Shown here: positions 1-5,036 of the stretch, in pieces
How positions within the stretch are numbered: position 1 is the stretch's first letter
How the letters are laid out: each line of letters starts with the position of its first letter
Source of the DNA: Candidatus Iainarchaeum sp.
GTDB lineage: Archaea; Micrarchaeota; Micrarchaeia; Anstonellales; Bilamarchaeaceae
Direction of reading: 5' to 3'
Length of the DNA: 7,868 nt
NCBI GenBank assembly: GCA_028711485.1
Contig: JAQTSF010000034.1
Span: forward strand, 1-7,868
Position numbers and translations under genes: made by a program
Notes under the pieces: model-generated
Told to the model about the DNA's origin: nothing
The model's input: the letters and a program-made list of their open reading frames with translations, nothing else
Databases searched by the model: none

Positions 1-1
1 G

Positions 2-286
2 ACCGATTTAATAGAATATAATGAATGTGAAAAAAAAGAATATGATAGTTTGAGCGAATTGATGGGATATTACTACAAAAATGCAGTTCAGGATAAGAAA
101 AATGAAAAAAAAGAAAAATTAATTAAACGACTTGGAGATCAGGAAAAACAGCTGGTGGAATTAAAAGAAAAAGAGCAAACTTACAAAAAAATAGGGGATA
201 TAATATACGAAAAATACTCGTTAATATCAGAAGTAATAGAAAAAGAAAACAAGAAAAAAGAATTGGAGATAGAAATTGAAGAATAA
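2..286 (+). CDS. NFACT/Rqc2-like protein, C-terminal end (5' partial, apparently short)
   Basis: The reading frame is open from the left edge, so the gene begins outside the window and only its last 94 residues are visible. They are very rich in Lys and Glu and form a long predicted coiled coil. The segment around KLIKRLGDQEKQL, then KIGDIIYEKYSLISEVIE, resembles the coiled coil that follows the N-terminal domain of NFACT proteins (archaeal Rqc2/RqcH, once called fibronectin-binding FbpA). These bind obstructed large ribosomal subunits and recruit alanyl-tRNA to tag stalled chains. Family members normally continue with a second coiled-coil arm and an NFACT-R (DUF814) domain. Here the frame stops at TAA 284-286 straight after the first helix, and the opposite strand is occupied by another gene from 291. 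The family call rests on recognised motifs in a short stretch. A different coiled-coil protein is possible. Confidence 0.6.
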   Translation, partial: TDLIEYNECEKKEYDSLSELMGYYYKNAVQDKKNEKKEKLIKRLGDQEKQLVELKEKEQTYKKIGDIIYEKYSLISEVIEKENKKKELEIEIEE

Positions 287-290
287 AAAA

Positions 291-698
291 TTAGATTGGA
301 TGACTTTCTTCAACAAGATATTCCTGTAGAAGTGATTTCGCCTTTTTTCCTTTATCAACAACCAGTGCGATAATTGTTTGTTTTTTATCTTTGGAGAGTA
401 TGTGAACATTTTGAATATCTACTTCAGAATCTGAAAGAAGTTTGGTAACTCTTGCAAGTTCTCCGGGTTTATCTTCAAGTTTAAGTATTAATACATTGCT
501 TTCCATAACTTTATATCCATTTAATGTGAGCGCTTGAGTTGCTTTTTCTGCATCTTTTATAGTAAGGTTGATTATTGCCTTTCCACCAATAATAACTACA
601 TCAACACCTTCGATATTTATTTTAGATTTTCCTAAAATGTAGGTGATATCTGAAAGAAGACCAATCCTATCCTCTGAAACTACGGTTATGTTTTTCAT
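291..698 (-). CDS. tandem ACT-domain protein
   Basis: This 135-residue protein is made of two ACT domains and nothing else: residues 1-66 (with DRIGLLSDIT) and 69-130 (with DKPGELARVT). ACT domains bind small ligands, usually amino acids, and regulate enzymes allosterically. Stand-alone tandem ACT proteins are common in archaea, and the ligand cannot be read from the sequence. I chose ATG 698 rather than the in-frame GTG 707, because AAGGTGA (710-704) is a good Shine-Dalgarno sequence five bases upstream of the ATG, and the GTG lies inside it. The SD overlaps the TAA of the DUF424 gene upstream (709-711), so the two are very likely one operon with coupled translation. The 3' end converges on the NFACT-like gene with a 4 bp gap. 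Confidence 0.88.
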   Translation of the reverse strand: MKNITVVSEDRIGLLSDITYILGKSKINIEGVDVVIIGGKAIINLTIKDAEKATQALTLNGYKVMESNVLILKLEDKPGELARVTKLLSDSEVDIQNVHILSKDKKQTIIALVVDKGKKAKSLLQEYLVEESHPI

Positions 699-708
699 AT
701 AATTCACC

Positions 709-1005
709 TTAAAACCTATAGATTTGAATGAAGGGAAAACCTTTTATAAGAATAATGTCCTCTTCTGAAACCAGCTTTTTACTAATTGCAACACTGGTTG
801 TTTTTTTACCTATAAGATTCGCAGAATAAAAATTAGCAAACGCATCTGCTAATTGTTTTTCTGTACAAAGTTCACCTTTATAGAATGAAGAATATGTTTT
901 AAGATCAATATAGTATTTATCTTCTTCTAGAACTTTTCCTATCAACTCTCTATCACAAGCAGCTATAACTTTTCCATCCTTTGTTTGATGAATTTTCAGA
1001 TACAC
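709..1005 (-). CDS. DUF424 family protein
   Basis: This 98-residue protein matches the archaeal DUF424 family in length and motifs: VIAACDRELIGK near residues 13-24, FYKGEL at 41-46, SANLIGK at 61-67 and a C-terminal GFPFIQIYRF. The family is widespread in archaea, small, cytosolic and of unknown function. I place the start at GTG 1005. The frame is open upstream to GTG 1065, but that extension (hydrophobic, Tyr/Ile-rich) is translated promoter DNA: a TATA box (1028-1035) lies 26 bp before GTG 1005, the usual archaeal distance to a transcription start, so the mRNA is probably leaderless. The ACT gene follows 10 bp downstream and shares the transcript. The divergent tRNA-Leu begins 56 bp away. 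Confidence 0.85.
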   Translation of the reverse strand: MYLKIHQTKDGKVIAACDRELIGKVLEEDKYYIDLKTYSSFYKGELCTEKQLADAFANFYSANLIGKKTTSVAISKKLVSEEDIILIKGFPFIQIYRF

Positions 1006-1027
1006 GAAAAGATTATAAATAAAAAGA

Positions 1028-1041
1028 CTTATATAGTATAC
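1028..1041. promoter_or_regulatory. divergent TATA region for DUF424 (-) and tRNA-Leu (+)
   Basis: Only 56 bp separate GTG 1005 from the first base of tRNA-Leu (1062). The near-palindromic TATATAGTATA lies in the middle. On the - strand TATATAAG (1035-1028) is centred 26 bp from GTG 1005. On the + strand TTATATAG (1029-1036) is centred about 29 bp before 1062. Both are consistent with archaeal TBP/TFB spacing, so one AT-rich core probably serves both directions and the complexes may compete. Confidence 0.6.
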
Positions 1042-1076
1042 TAAAATCGAATAATATTTATGCACGGGTGGCTGAG

Positions 1077-1116
1077 ACGCATTGTATCACTACATCAGTG
1101 AGGCAGTGCGGCGTAA
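1077..1116 (+). other. tRNA-Leu intron 1 (D-loop, about 15/16)
   Basis: The 40-nt insertion folds on itself: CGCATTG (1078-1084) pairs with CAGTGCG (1104-1110), and TCACT with AGTGA inside. Cutting after G1076 and before C1117 gives D-arm GCTGAG-CGG with G15, which can pair with C48, and 3-nt bulges AG|A and AA|C, as in tRNA-Val. The central helix is poor (two of four pairs). The alternative 1071-1110 gives a perfect D-stem (GCGT/ACGC) but A15 opposite C48. Both have the same length; the exact ends are unresolved. Confidence 0.6.
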
Positions 1117-1139
1117 CGGTCAAACGCGGTAGACTCAAG

Positions 1140-1169
1140 ATCGTTCTTTTCTCGAAAATGAGGGGAGAA
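1140..1169 (+). other. tRNA-Leu intron 2 (anticodon loop, 37/38)
   Basis: This is a 30-nt intron at the canonical archaeal position 37/38. Exon bases 32-34 (CTC) can pair with GAG 1165-1167, leaving a 3' bulge AA|A (1168-1170) and a 5' bulge AG|A (1138-1140). The fourth central pair would be A-G, so the motif is relaxed. The intron can also form a competing helix, 1144-1153 with 1160-1169, that contains several G-U pairs. Confidence 0.8.
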
Positions 1170-1200
1170 ATCTATTGGTTCAGGCCTACACAGGTTCAAA

Positions 1201-1254
1201 CTCGGCTTTTGACAAGTTTTCTAATGGCAAAAGCACATTCAAATTTGATGAAAA
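1201..1254 (+). other. tRNA-Leu intron 3 (T-loop, 59/60)
   Basis: This 54-nt intron interrupts the T-loop with a full bulge-helix-bulge. T-loop TTCA (1195-1198) pairs with TGAA (1249-1252). The 5' bulge is AA|C (1199-1201) and the 3' bulge AA|T (1253-1255). Inner pairs T1202-A1248 and C1203-G1247 continue with two G-U pairs. The outer helix is the T-stem. Further in, GCTTTTG pairs perfectly with CAAAAGC. Removal gives the normal loop TTCAAAT. Confidence 0.87.
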
Positions 1255-1313
1255 TCCTGTCCCGTGCATTTTAAAATTTCTAAAGAATTTGAAAAGTTTT
1301 CTAAAATTATAAA

Positions 1314-2651
1314 TTAGACATTTATATCTGGCGATTCATCATCATCTTCTGCTTCAAATCGTGATTCAGGTTCAAGCTCTTCTTCCTCGGCTTTTGCCTT
1401 TTTACTTTTCTTTGGTTTTTTATTATTACCATTGGCTTTGCCTACAAAATAAGGAACTAAAATTGTTGTAAATAATATGCTTATTATAATAATATAAAAA
1501 GCAATTTCCGGAACTCTTGCGGCTTGATCTAAAAGAACTGTAAGGTAATCTGTAGGATTTTGAATTAACGCATTTTTTATTGCAAACACAGGATAAGTTG
1601 CTAATACTGCTGTTGCAAGTCCTCTTGCATTTATAACAGAAAGTACTGTGGAATAATCAGCATATTCTGTGTTAGAGGTAACAAATTTTACTGAAACATA
1701 TCTTGCGATATAAATAAGTATTATGAATAATAGCGCAATAAACAAGTTGGTAACATCTCCTAGAGTAACTATTGCTCCTAGGAATACGAAAAAGAAAGTT
1801 CTTATGAAAAAAGAAACTTCTGCCTGGAATTGTTTTATTGAATGATGTTCTTCTCCTGGATTGATCTTAAAGAAATTTCTTATTGCAGATTCATTTCCAA
1901 AAACTAAACCAAAAGTAAGAACAGATATTGCTCCGCTTCCTCCCAAATATTCGACCAATGCGTATAAGACCAAAACAAGTGCAAATGCCATCATATAATT
2001 ATATCCCTTCTGTATTTTGCTCATTAAAGCAAGTGAGAATAAACCTATCACAAAACCAAGGAGAATTCCTATTGAAAATTTGCTTAATATTCCTTGACCT
2101 ATAAGTTGTATATCTATACTTCCAGAAATAAGTGCTTCTATCAACACCAATGCAAGAATAATAGAAAGTACATCTGTTATGGAAGACTCTAAAGTAAGAA
2201 AATTTCGTATATTATCTGGAATATTTAAACTTCGGATTATGGAGATTGTTACAGATGCTCCTATTCCTCCTGAAATCGCACCTAATATTGCACCTAAAAG
2301 AGGATCAAGACCTAATGCAATAAAAATTAATATTGCTGAAATTATGCCAAAAATAGTCATAAGAACAGCGACAACCATAACTCTTCCACTTTTAAGCAGA
2401 ACGTCGAATATATTAGTTGAAAGGCCTCCGTCAAATAAAAGGATTATTAGTGCTAGTGAACCGAAAAGTTCCTGAATAGGCATCAGGGAAAGAGTATCAA
2501 CATAACCAGTTGTCTGAAGAAGAAAACCTATCAATAGAAGGAGAAGAGCGCTTGGAATTGAAAATCTTTTAGATAACAAATCTCCAATATAACCTATAAG
2601 TAAAATACCACCGAATATAAGGAAGGAACTGCTTACGCTGTCTAATGCCAT
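1314..2651 (-). CDS. CPA1-type Na+(K+)/H+ antiporter
   Basis: This is a membrane protein of 445 residues with about 12-13 hydrophobic segments, as in monovalent cation/proton antiporters of the CPA superfamily. It resembles the archaeal NhaP branch: LLFDGGL at 72-78, LESSITD at 154-160 with the transport Asp D160, and INARGL around R343 in a late transmembrane segment, the CPA1 arginine. It would exchange Na+ or K+ for H+ across the cell membrane. The residue before D160 is Thr, where CPA1 members usually have Asn. The last ~40 residues are a cytosolic tail, Lys-rich and then strongly Glu/Asp-rich. I prefer ATG 2651 over ATG 2660 and 2657, because TTTTTAATAT (2680-2671) lies about 25 bp upstream, fitting a leaderless start. 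The gene stands alone and converges on tRNA-Leu. Confidence 0.9.
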   Translation of the reverse strand: MALDSVSSSFLIFGGILLIGYIGDLLSKRFSIPSALLLLLIGFLLQTTGYVDTLSLMPIQELFGSLALIILLFDGGLSTNIFDVLLKSGRVMVVAVLMTIFGIISAILIFIALGLDPLLGAILGAISGGIGASVTISIIRSLNIPDNIRNFLTLESSITDVLSIILALVLIEALISGSIDIQLIGQGILSKFSIGILLGFVIGLFSLALMSKIQKGYNYMMAFALVLVLYALVEYLGGSGAISVLTFGLVFGNESAIRNFFKINPGEEHHSIKQFQAEVSFFIRTFFFVFLGAIVTLGDVTNLFIALLFIILIYIARYVSVKFVTSNTEYADYSTVLSVINARGLATAVLATYPVFAIKNALIQNPTDYLTVLLDQAARVPEIAFYIIIISILFTTILVPYFVGKANGNNKKPKKSKKAKAEEEELEPESRFEAEDDDESPDINV

Positions 2652-2670
2652 GTGCATCATTAGTACATAA

Positions 2671-2680
2671 ATATTAAAAA
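2671..2680 (-). promoter_or_regulatory. TATA box of the antiporter gene
   Basis: On the - strand TTTTTAATAT is centred about 25 bp upstream of ATG 2651. That fits a leaderless transcript starting at that codon and not at ATG 2660. No Shine-Dalgarno sequence is visible before either ATG. Confidence 0.5.
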
Positions 2681-2706
2681 GAGTTTAGATTTGAAAAAGA
2701 TAAAAG

Positions 2707-3276
2707 TCATTTTCTTGCGAAAAGTAGATATGCGGTGTGTATTATCCCTATATGTTTGGGCCTGGTTCTTAATTCATCAACATCATATTCTCTAACTAAG
2801 GTTTCAACCATGAAAACTTCCTTAAATATTTTTTTACATTCCAGAAATAATAATTTTGATTGTTCAACGCTCAGACAATGCGCAGCTAAATATCCTCCCT
2901 CTTTTAAGGAATCAAAAGCGATTTTTACAATTTCATGAGCATTATGAATATCGATCATAAAAAGATCCGCATCTTTCTCATCTATTCCTTCAAAAGCATC
3001 TACATTCAAAAGTTTAACATTTTTTAATTTGAGGGATTGGAAATTATTTTTTGATAGGTCTGCAAAATCTTTTCTTTTTTCGTATGTGATAATCTTTTTT
3101 GCTATTCTTGAAAACTGAACTGTAAGAAATCCTGAACCTGTTCCAATTTCAATTATTTTTGAATTTTTGTTTATGCCTGTATATGCAACAATAATTCCAA
3201 AATCTTTTGGAAGAGTAATTGCAGGCCCTCTTCTTAATTTTTTTAGATCTGAAGTTAAATAAGGTTTTATTTTCAT
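2707..3276 (-). CDS. TrmI/Trm61-like tRNA (adenine-N1)-methyltransferase, short form
   Basis: This is a class I SAM-dependent methyltransferase of 189 residues. SAM motif I is EIGTGSG (43-49), with an acidic residue after strand 2 (YEKRKD, E66), D93 in the next motif and D109 at the strand-4 motif. The stretch RGPAITLPKDFGIIVAYTGI (16-35) and the C-terminal RTRPKHIG...TAYLLFARK match archaeal and bacterial TrmI, which makes m1A at tRNA position 58 (and 57 in some archaea). TrmI usually has about 250-280 residues; the N-terminal domain of about 70 residues is missing here, and the frame offers no room for it. The usual DLPDPW-like catalytic segment reads MIDIHNAHE, so substrate and position are less certain. 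A TATA-like GATTTTTAATC (about 3307-3297) lies 26 bp upstream, suggesting a leaderless start at ATG 3276. Confidence 0.75.
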   Translation of the reverse strand: MKIKPYLTSDLKKLRRGPAITLPKDFGIIVAYTGINKNSKIIEIGTGSGFLTVQFSRIAKKIITYEKRKDFADLSKNNFQSLKLKNVKLLNVDAFEGIDEKDADLFMIDIHNAHEIVKIAFDSLKEGGYLAAHCLSVEQSKLLFLECKKIFKEVFMVETLVREYDVDELRTRPKHIGIIHTAYLLFARK

Positions 3277-3305
3277 AATATTAAAAAACAGGAAGAGATT
3301 AAAAA

Positions 3306-3797
3306 TCAGCGTTTTACTATCCTTGGATTTCTTACAGTTAAATTTATTGGTGCATTAGAAGGAGGTTTTATTTTTCCAGGAGAAAATACTCCATCATCTT
3401 TTGGTAATCTTCTGTAGGACGCATGGTCTAGTGATAAGAATTTGCTTTTTTCAACTCTATATCTTTCGAGATCGGCATCTGAATCTTCCAATCTTTGAGA
3501 AAAAGTAGTTATTGCAAATGCAGAACATTTCCCAAAAACATGCTCAAAAACTAATCTTGCATTGGGGGCTATAATACCTGTTGAATCTATAGGAAAATTA
3601 TAATCCGAAAGGACAACGTGGGAACTTCCAGTCATATCAAATGCTTCTAGCTCTCTAAAATTTCCAAAAGTATGGACTAATGCGCCTGGATTTATTTTAC
3701 TAACTGCACGCCTCATTAGATAGCTAACACCTTCTTCATCTTCTATAATTGAGATATGCTGAGCGATAGCTAAATGTTCAATAATTTCAAATAACAC
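3306..3797 (-). CDS. orphan receiver-like (REC) protein
   Basis: This 163-residue protein resembles a two-component receiver domain. It has ISIIEDEE (15-22) with the acidic metal-binding cluster, VVLSDYNFP (61-69) with the likely phosphoacceptor D65, and AITTFS (95-100) supplying the switch Thr/Ser. The conserved Lys after strand 5 is not evident: SKFLSLDH (118-125) has Leu where Lys is expected. There is no output domain, only a basic tail of about 30 residues rich in Pro and Lys. No histidine kinase is in the window. The start GTG 3797 is supported by AGGTGA (3807-3802) four bases upstream. A TATA-like CTTTTAAAGA (3840-3831) predicts a short leader, unlike its neighbours. It could sense phosphorylation or act as a non-phosphorylated scaffold; the family call is moderate. 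Confidence 0.6.
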   Translation of the reverse strand: MLFEIIEHLAIAQHISIIEDEEGVSYLMRRAVSKINPGALVHTFGNFRELEAFDMTGSSHVVLSDYNFPIDSTGIIAPNARLVFEHVFGKCSAFAITTFSQRLEDSDADLERYRVEKSKFLSLDHASYRRLPKDDGVFSPGKIKPPSNAPINLTVRNPRIVKR

Positions 3798-3841
3798 TTG
3801 GTCACCTAGATAAATAGATATGATGGCATTTCTTTAAAAGC

Positions 3842-4276
3842 CTATTTTTTCCATTGCTCTCTCATTTTTTTAAGTTTTGGAATTAATGAATTGTCTTTCA
3901 GTGATAATATTTGAATTGCAAGTAATGCTGCATTTTTTCCATTATCTATGCCCACAGTAGCCACAGGAACACCAGGAGGCATCTGCATTATTGAAAGCAA
4001 AGCATCGAGACCATCTAGTTTTACATTAATTGGAACACCAATAACAGGTTTGTGTGTTTTTGAAGCAACTACCCCTGGAAGTGCTGCACTTAAACCTGCA
4101 ACTGCAATGAATACATCTGCATTGGAATTTTTTATAATCTGCTCAAGTTTTTCAGGGGTTCTGTGCGCAGAGGCAACTTCATATGAATAATCTACCCCAA
4201 ATTCATCCAGTGTAGAAGTTATCTTATCTACTATTTCCTTATCTGATTTGCTTCCTGACAGGATTAGAACTGACAT
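3842..4276 (-). CDS. purE: PurE, N5-carboxyaminoimidazole ribonucleotide mutase / AIR carboxylase
   Basis: This is a 144-residue purine-biosynthesis enzyme that forms 4-carboxy-5-aminoimidazole ribonucleotide (CAIR), from N5-CAIR or directly from AIR and CO2. Visible motifs are SGSKSD (7-12), SAHRTP (36-41) with the catalytic His38, AGLSAALPG (60-68), PVIGVP (77-82) and DGLDALLSIMQMPPGVPVA (88-106). The last resembles methanogen-type PurE closely. The length is normal for a stand-alone PurE. No purK is present, so whether N5-CAIR or AIR is the substrate cannot be told here. The start ATG 4276 lies 27 bp from TTTATAAC (about 4306-4299 on the - strand), predicting a leaderless mRNA. The gene diverges from rnp2 across 36 bp. 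Confidence 0.95.
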   Translation of the reverse strand: MSVLILSGSKSDKEIVDKITSTLDEFGVDYSYEVASAHRTPEKLEQIIKNSNADVFIAVAGLSAALPGVVASKTHKPVIGVPINVKLDGLDALLSIMQMPPGVPVATVGIDNGKNAALLAIQILSLKDNSLIPKLKKMREQWKK

Positions 4277-4282
4277 AGAAAT

Positions 4283-4307
4283 AATTAAAAGTGTAAAGTT
4301 ATAAAAA
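4283..4307. promoter_or_regulatory. compact divergent promoter, purE (-) and rnp2 (+)
   Basis: Only 36 bp lie between ATG 4276 and ATG 4313. The purE TATA (TTTATAAC, about 4306-4299 on the - strand) sits next to the rnp2 start, and a candidate rnp2 TATA (AATTAAAAG, about 4283-4291) sits next to the purE start. Each is about 26 bp from the gene it would drive, so both mRNAs should be leaderless and the two initiation complexes would nearly overlap. Confidence 0.55.
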
Positions 4308-4312
4308 CCATT

Positions 4313-4603
4313 ATGAAAAAATGCGATAAACCAAGAAACAGGTATATAATGTTTAAAGTGCTTTCGGAAATTGAGAATTTTGAAAATTATATATATAAGG
4401 AATTCTTGAAATTCTTCGGGGAATATGGATTTTCAAAAATTGGATTTAAAATTATAGAATATAATAACAATGTTGGTATTATAAGATGCAGAAGAGAGTA
4501 TATGGAAAAAGTAGTGGGATTTCTTGCCCTTGTTTCAGAACCTAGGATAAAAACGATTAAAGTAAGTGGAAGCTTAAAAAAACTTAGAGAATATACAAAT
4601 TAA
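4313..4603 (+). CDS. rnp2: RNase P protein component 2 (Pop5/Rnp2)
   Basis: This 96-residue protein fits archaeal Pop5, a protein subunit of RNase P that supports cleavage of the 5' leader of pre-tRNAs. The family pattern is visible: RNRYIMFKV near the N terminus (9-17), GIIRCRREYMEKVV (55-68) in the middle and IKTIKVSGSLKKL (79-91) at the end. Pop5 pairs with Rpp30 to activate the RNA catalytic domain; Rpp30 is not in this window. It is slightly shorter than many homologues because the N-terminal lead-in is brief. ATG 4313 is probably a leaderless start, and no SD is seen. A zinc-ribbon gene and tRNA-Val follow in the same direction. Confidence 0.87.
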   Translation: MKKCDKPRNRYIMFKVLSEIENFENYIYKEFLKFFGEYGFSKIGFKIIEYNNNVGIIRCRREYMEKVVGFLALVSEPRIKTIKVSGSLKKLREYTN

Positions 4604-4707
4604 GAATAAATCCAATTGAGATATTGTGCAAAAAGTCAGATACATGATAAAATTTCGGCAATTAAGGTTTAAAAAATATTGGTAAAATAATGAAATGGTG
4701 AATTAAT

Positions 4708-4851
4708 ATGTCCAGTTGTCCTGATTGCCATATATACAAAGGTTTATGGTCTGAACTTAAAGAGAACAAAAACGGAGAATGGGTTTGCACCAATAATTCT
4801 CTTCATGCGTATACTAAAGATGAGAAGGGATATTTTAAAAAGAAAAAATAA
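4708..4851 (+). CDS. small zinc-ribbon-like protein, 47 residues
   Basis: This short gene encodes a CPDC knuckle at residues 4-7 followed by His8, and a second candidate metal site of Cys27 and His33 (WVCTNNSLH), with a Lys-rich C terminus (GYFKKKK). The spacing suggests one small zinc-binding module, perhaps nucleic-acid binding. I do not recognise the family. The start is supported by GGTGA (4697-4701) six bases before ATG 4708. Its stop lies 8 bp before tRNA-Val, and rnp2 ends 104 bp upstream; a weak TATA-like TTTAAAAAATATT occurs near 4668-4680. The SD, the patterned Cys/His residues and the tight packing argue for a real gene despite the length. Confidence 0.7.
   Translation: MSSCPDCHIYKGLWSELKENKNGEWVCTNNSLHAYTKDEKGYFKKKK
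4829..4840 (+). promoter_or_regulatory. candidate TATA box of tRNA-Val
   Basis: An AT-rich TATTTTAAAA inside the 3' end of the zinc-ribbon gene is centred about 25 bp before the first tRNA base. It could start the tRNA separately. Co-transcription with the small gene followed by RNase P cleavage is the alternative. Confidence 0.4.
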
Positions 4852-4874
4852 ATTTTAGTGGGCCCGTAGTCGAA

Positions 4875-4901
4875 ACATTTGAGTATATTCGAATGCGATA
4901 A
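4875..4901 (+). other. tRNA-Val intron 1 (D-loop, about 15/16)
   Basis: A 27-nt intron. Exon GTCG (4869-4872) pairs with CGAT (4896-4899) as a 4-bp central helix. The 5' bulge is AA|A (4873-4875) and the 3' bulge AA|T (4900-4902). The inner helix is CATTTGA (4876-4882) with TCGAATG (4889-4895). Splicing gives D-loop GAA-TGG-TTAA. The outer helix is weak. Confidence 0.82.
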
Positions 4902-4923
4902 TGGTTAAGACGCTTGTCTTACA

Positions 4924-4952
4924 GAAGAAATTTCTTGTTTTCTTCGAGAAAA
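4924..4952 (+). other. tRNA-Val intron 2 (anticodon loop, 37/38)
   Basis: A 29-nt intron at the canonical position. Its core GAAGAAA (4924-4930) pairs with TTTCTTC (4939-4945). Exon bases 32-34 (CTT) can pair with GAG 4946-4948, leaving a larger 3' bulge, so the splice motif is relaxed. Removal restores a 7-nt loop CTTACAC on a perfect 5-bp stem. Confidence 0.8.
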
Positions 4953-4974
4953 CACAAGAGAGCGGAGGTTCGAT

Positions 4975-5023
4975 TCATCGACAGCTTTGCGAGTGGATTT
5001 GAACAAGCTGTGCGAAGTGAAAT
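4975..5023 (+). other. tRNA-Val intron 3 (T-loop, 59/60)
   Basis: A 49-nt intron. T-loop TTCG (4969-4972) pairs with TGAA (5018-5021, one G-U). The bulges are AT|T (4973-4975) and AT|T (5022-5024). The inner helix includes C4976-G5017 and TCG with CGA, and continues into ACAGCTT (4981-4987) paired with AAGCTGT (5005-5011). The outer helix is the T-stem. The position and geometry equal those of intron 3 in tRNA-Leu. Confidence 0.87.
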
Positions 5024-5036
5024 TCCTCCTGGGCCC

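Larger units (their letters stand above)
1062..1268 (+). tRNA. tRNA-Leu(CAA) with three introns
   Basis: The acceptor stem is GCACGGG (1062-1068) with CCCGTGC (1261-1267) and discriminator A1268; CCA is not encoded. The anticodon stem is GTAGA (1129-1133) with TCTAT (1171-1175), loop CT-CAA-GA, anticodon CAA at 1136-1138. The variable arm is long (1176-1189, 14 nt), as in type II tRNALeu. The T-stem is ACAGG (1190-1194) with CCTGT (1256-1260). Three insertions must be removed to close the cloverleaf: in the D-loop (40 nt), at 37/38 (30 nt) and at 59/60 (54 nt). The mature tRNA is 83 nt without CCA. The D-stem depends on the first splice choice: GCT/CGC with one mismatch, or GCG/CGC if intron 1 is placed six bases earlier. 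A TATA box sits near 1029-1036, and TTTT follows the gene at 1269-1272. Confidence 0.93.

Noticed and set aside
227..409. Open frame of 60 codons on the - strand.
   Set aside because: It spans the ends of two convergent genes and is made of Phe-rich reverse reading of Lys/Glu codons.
1241..1256. TTGATGAAAA in tRNA-Leu intron 3 as box C of a C/D guide RNA.
   Set aside because: No CTGA box D accompanies it in the intron, and the same bases are fully explained by the BHB helix at 59/60.
1068..1274. Open frame of 68 codons on the + strand.
   Set aside because: It lies wholly within the interrupted tRNA-Leu gene; its protein has no recognisable character and the frame is explained by tRNA stems and introns.
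1290..1301. Small palindrome GAAAAGTTTTC between tRNA-Leu and the antiporter.
   Set aside because: It is too short and AT-rich to call a hairpin terminator; archaeal termination here is more likely at T-runs. A similar AAGTTTTCTAA in intron 3 of tRNA-Leu is probably chance.
2179..2475. Open frame of 98 codons on the + strand.
   Set aside because: It is antisense to the transmembrane part of the antiporter and has no promoter or SD; the opposite frame is a clear protein family.
3948..4190. Open frame of 80 codons on the + strand.
   Set aside because: It is antisense to the most conserved part of purE, whose codon constraints create it.
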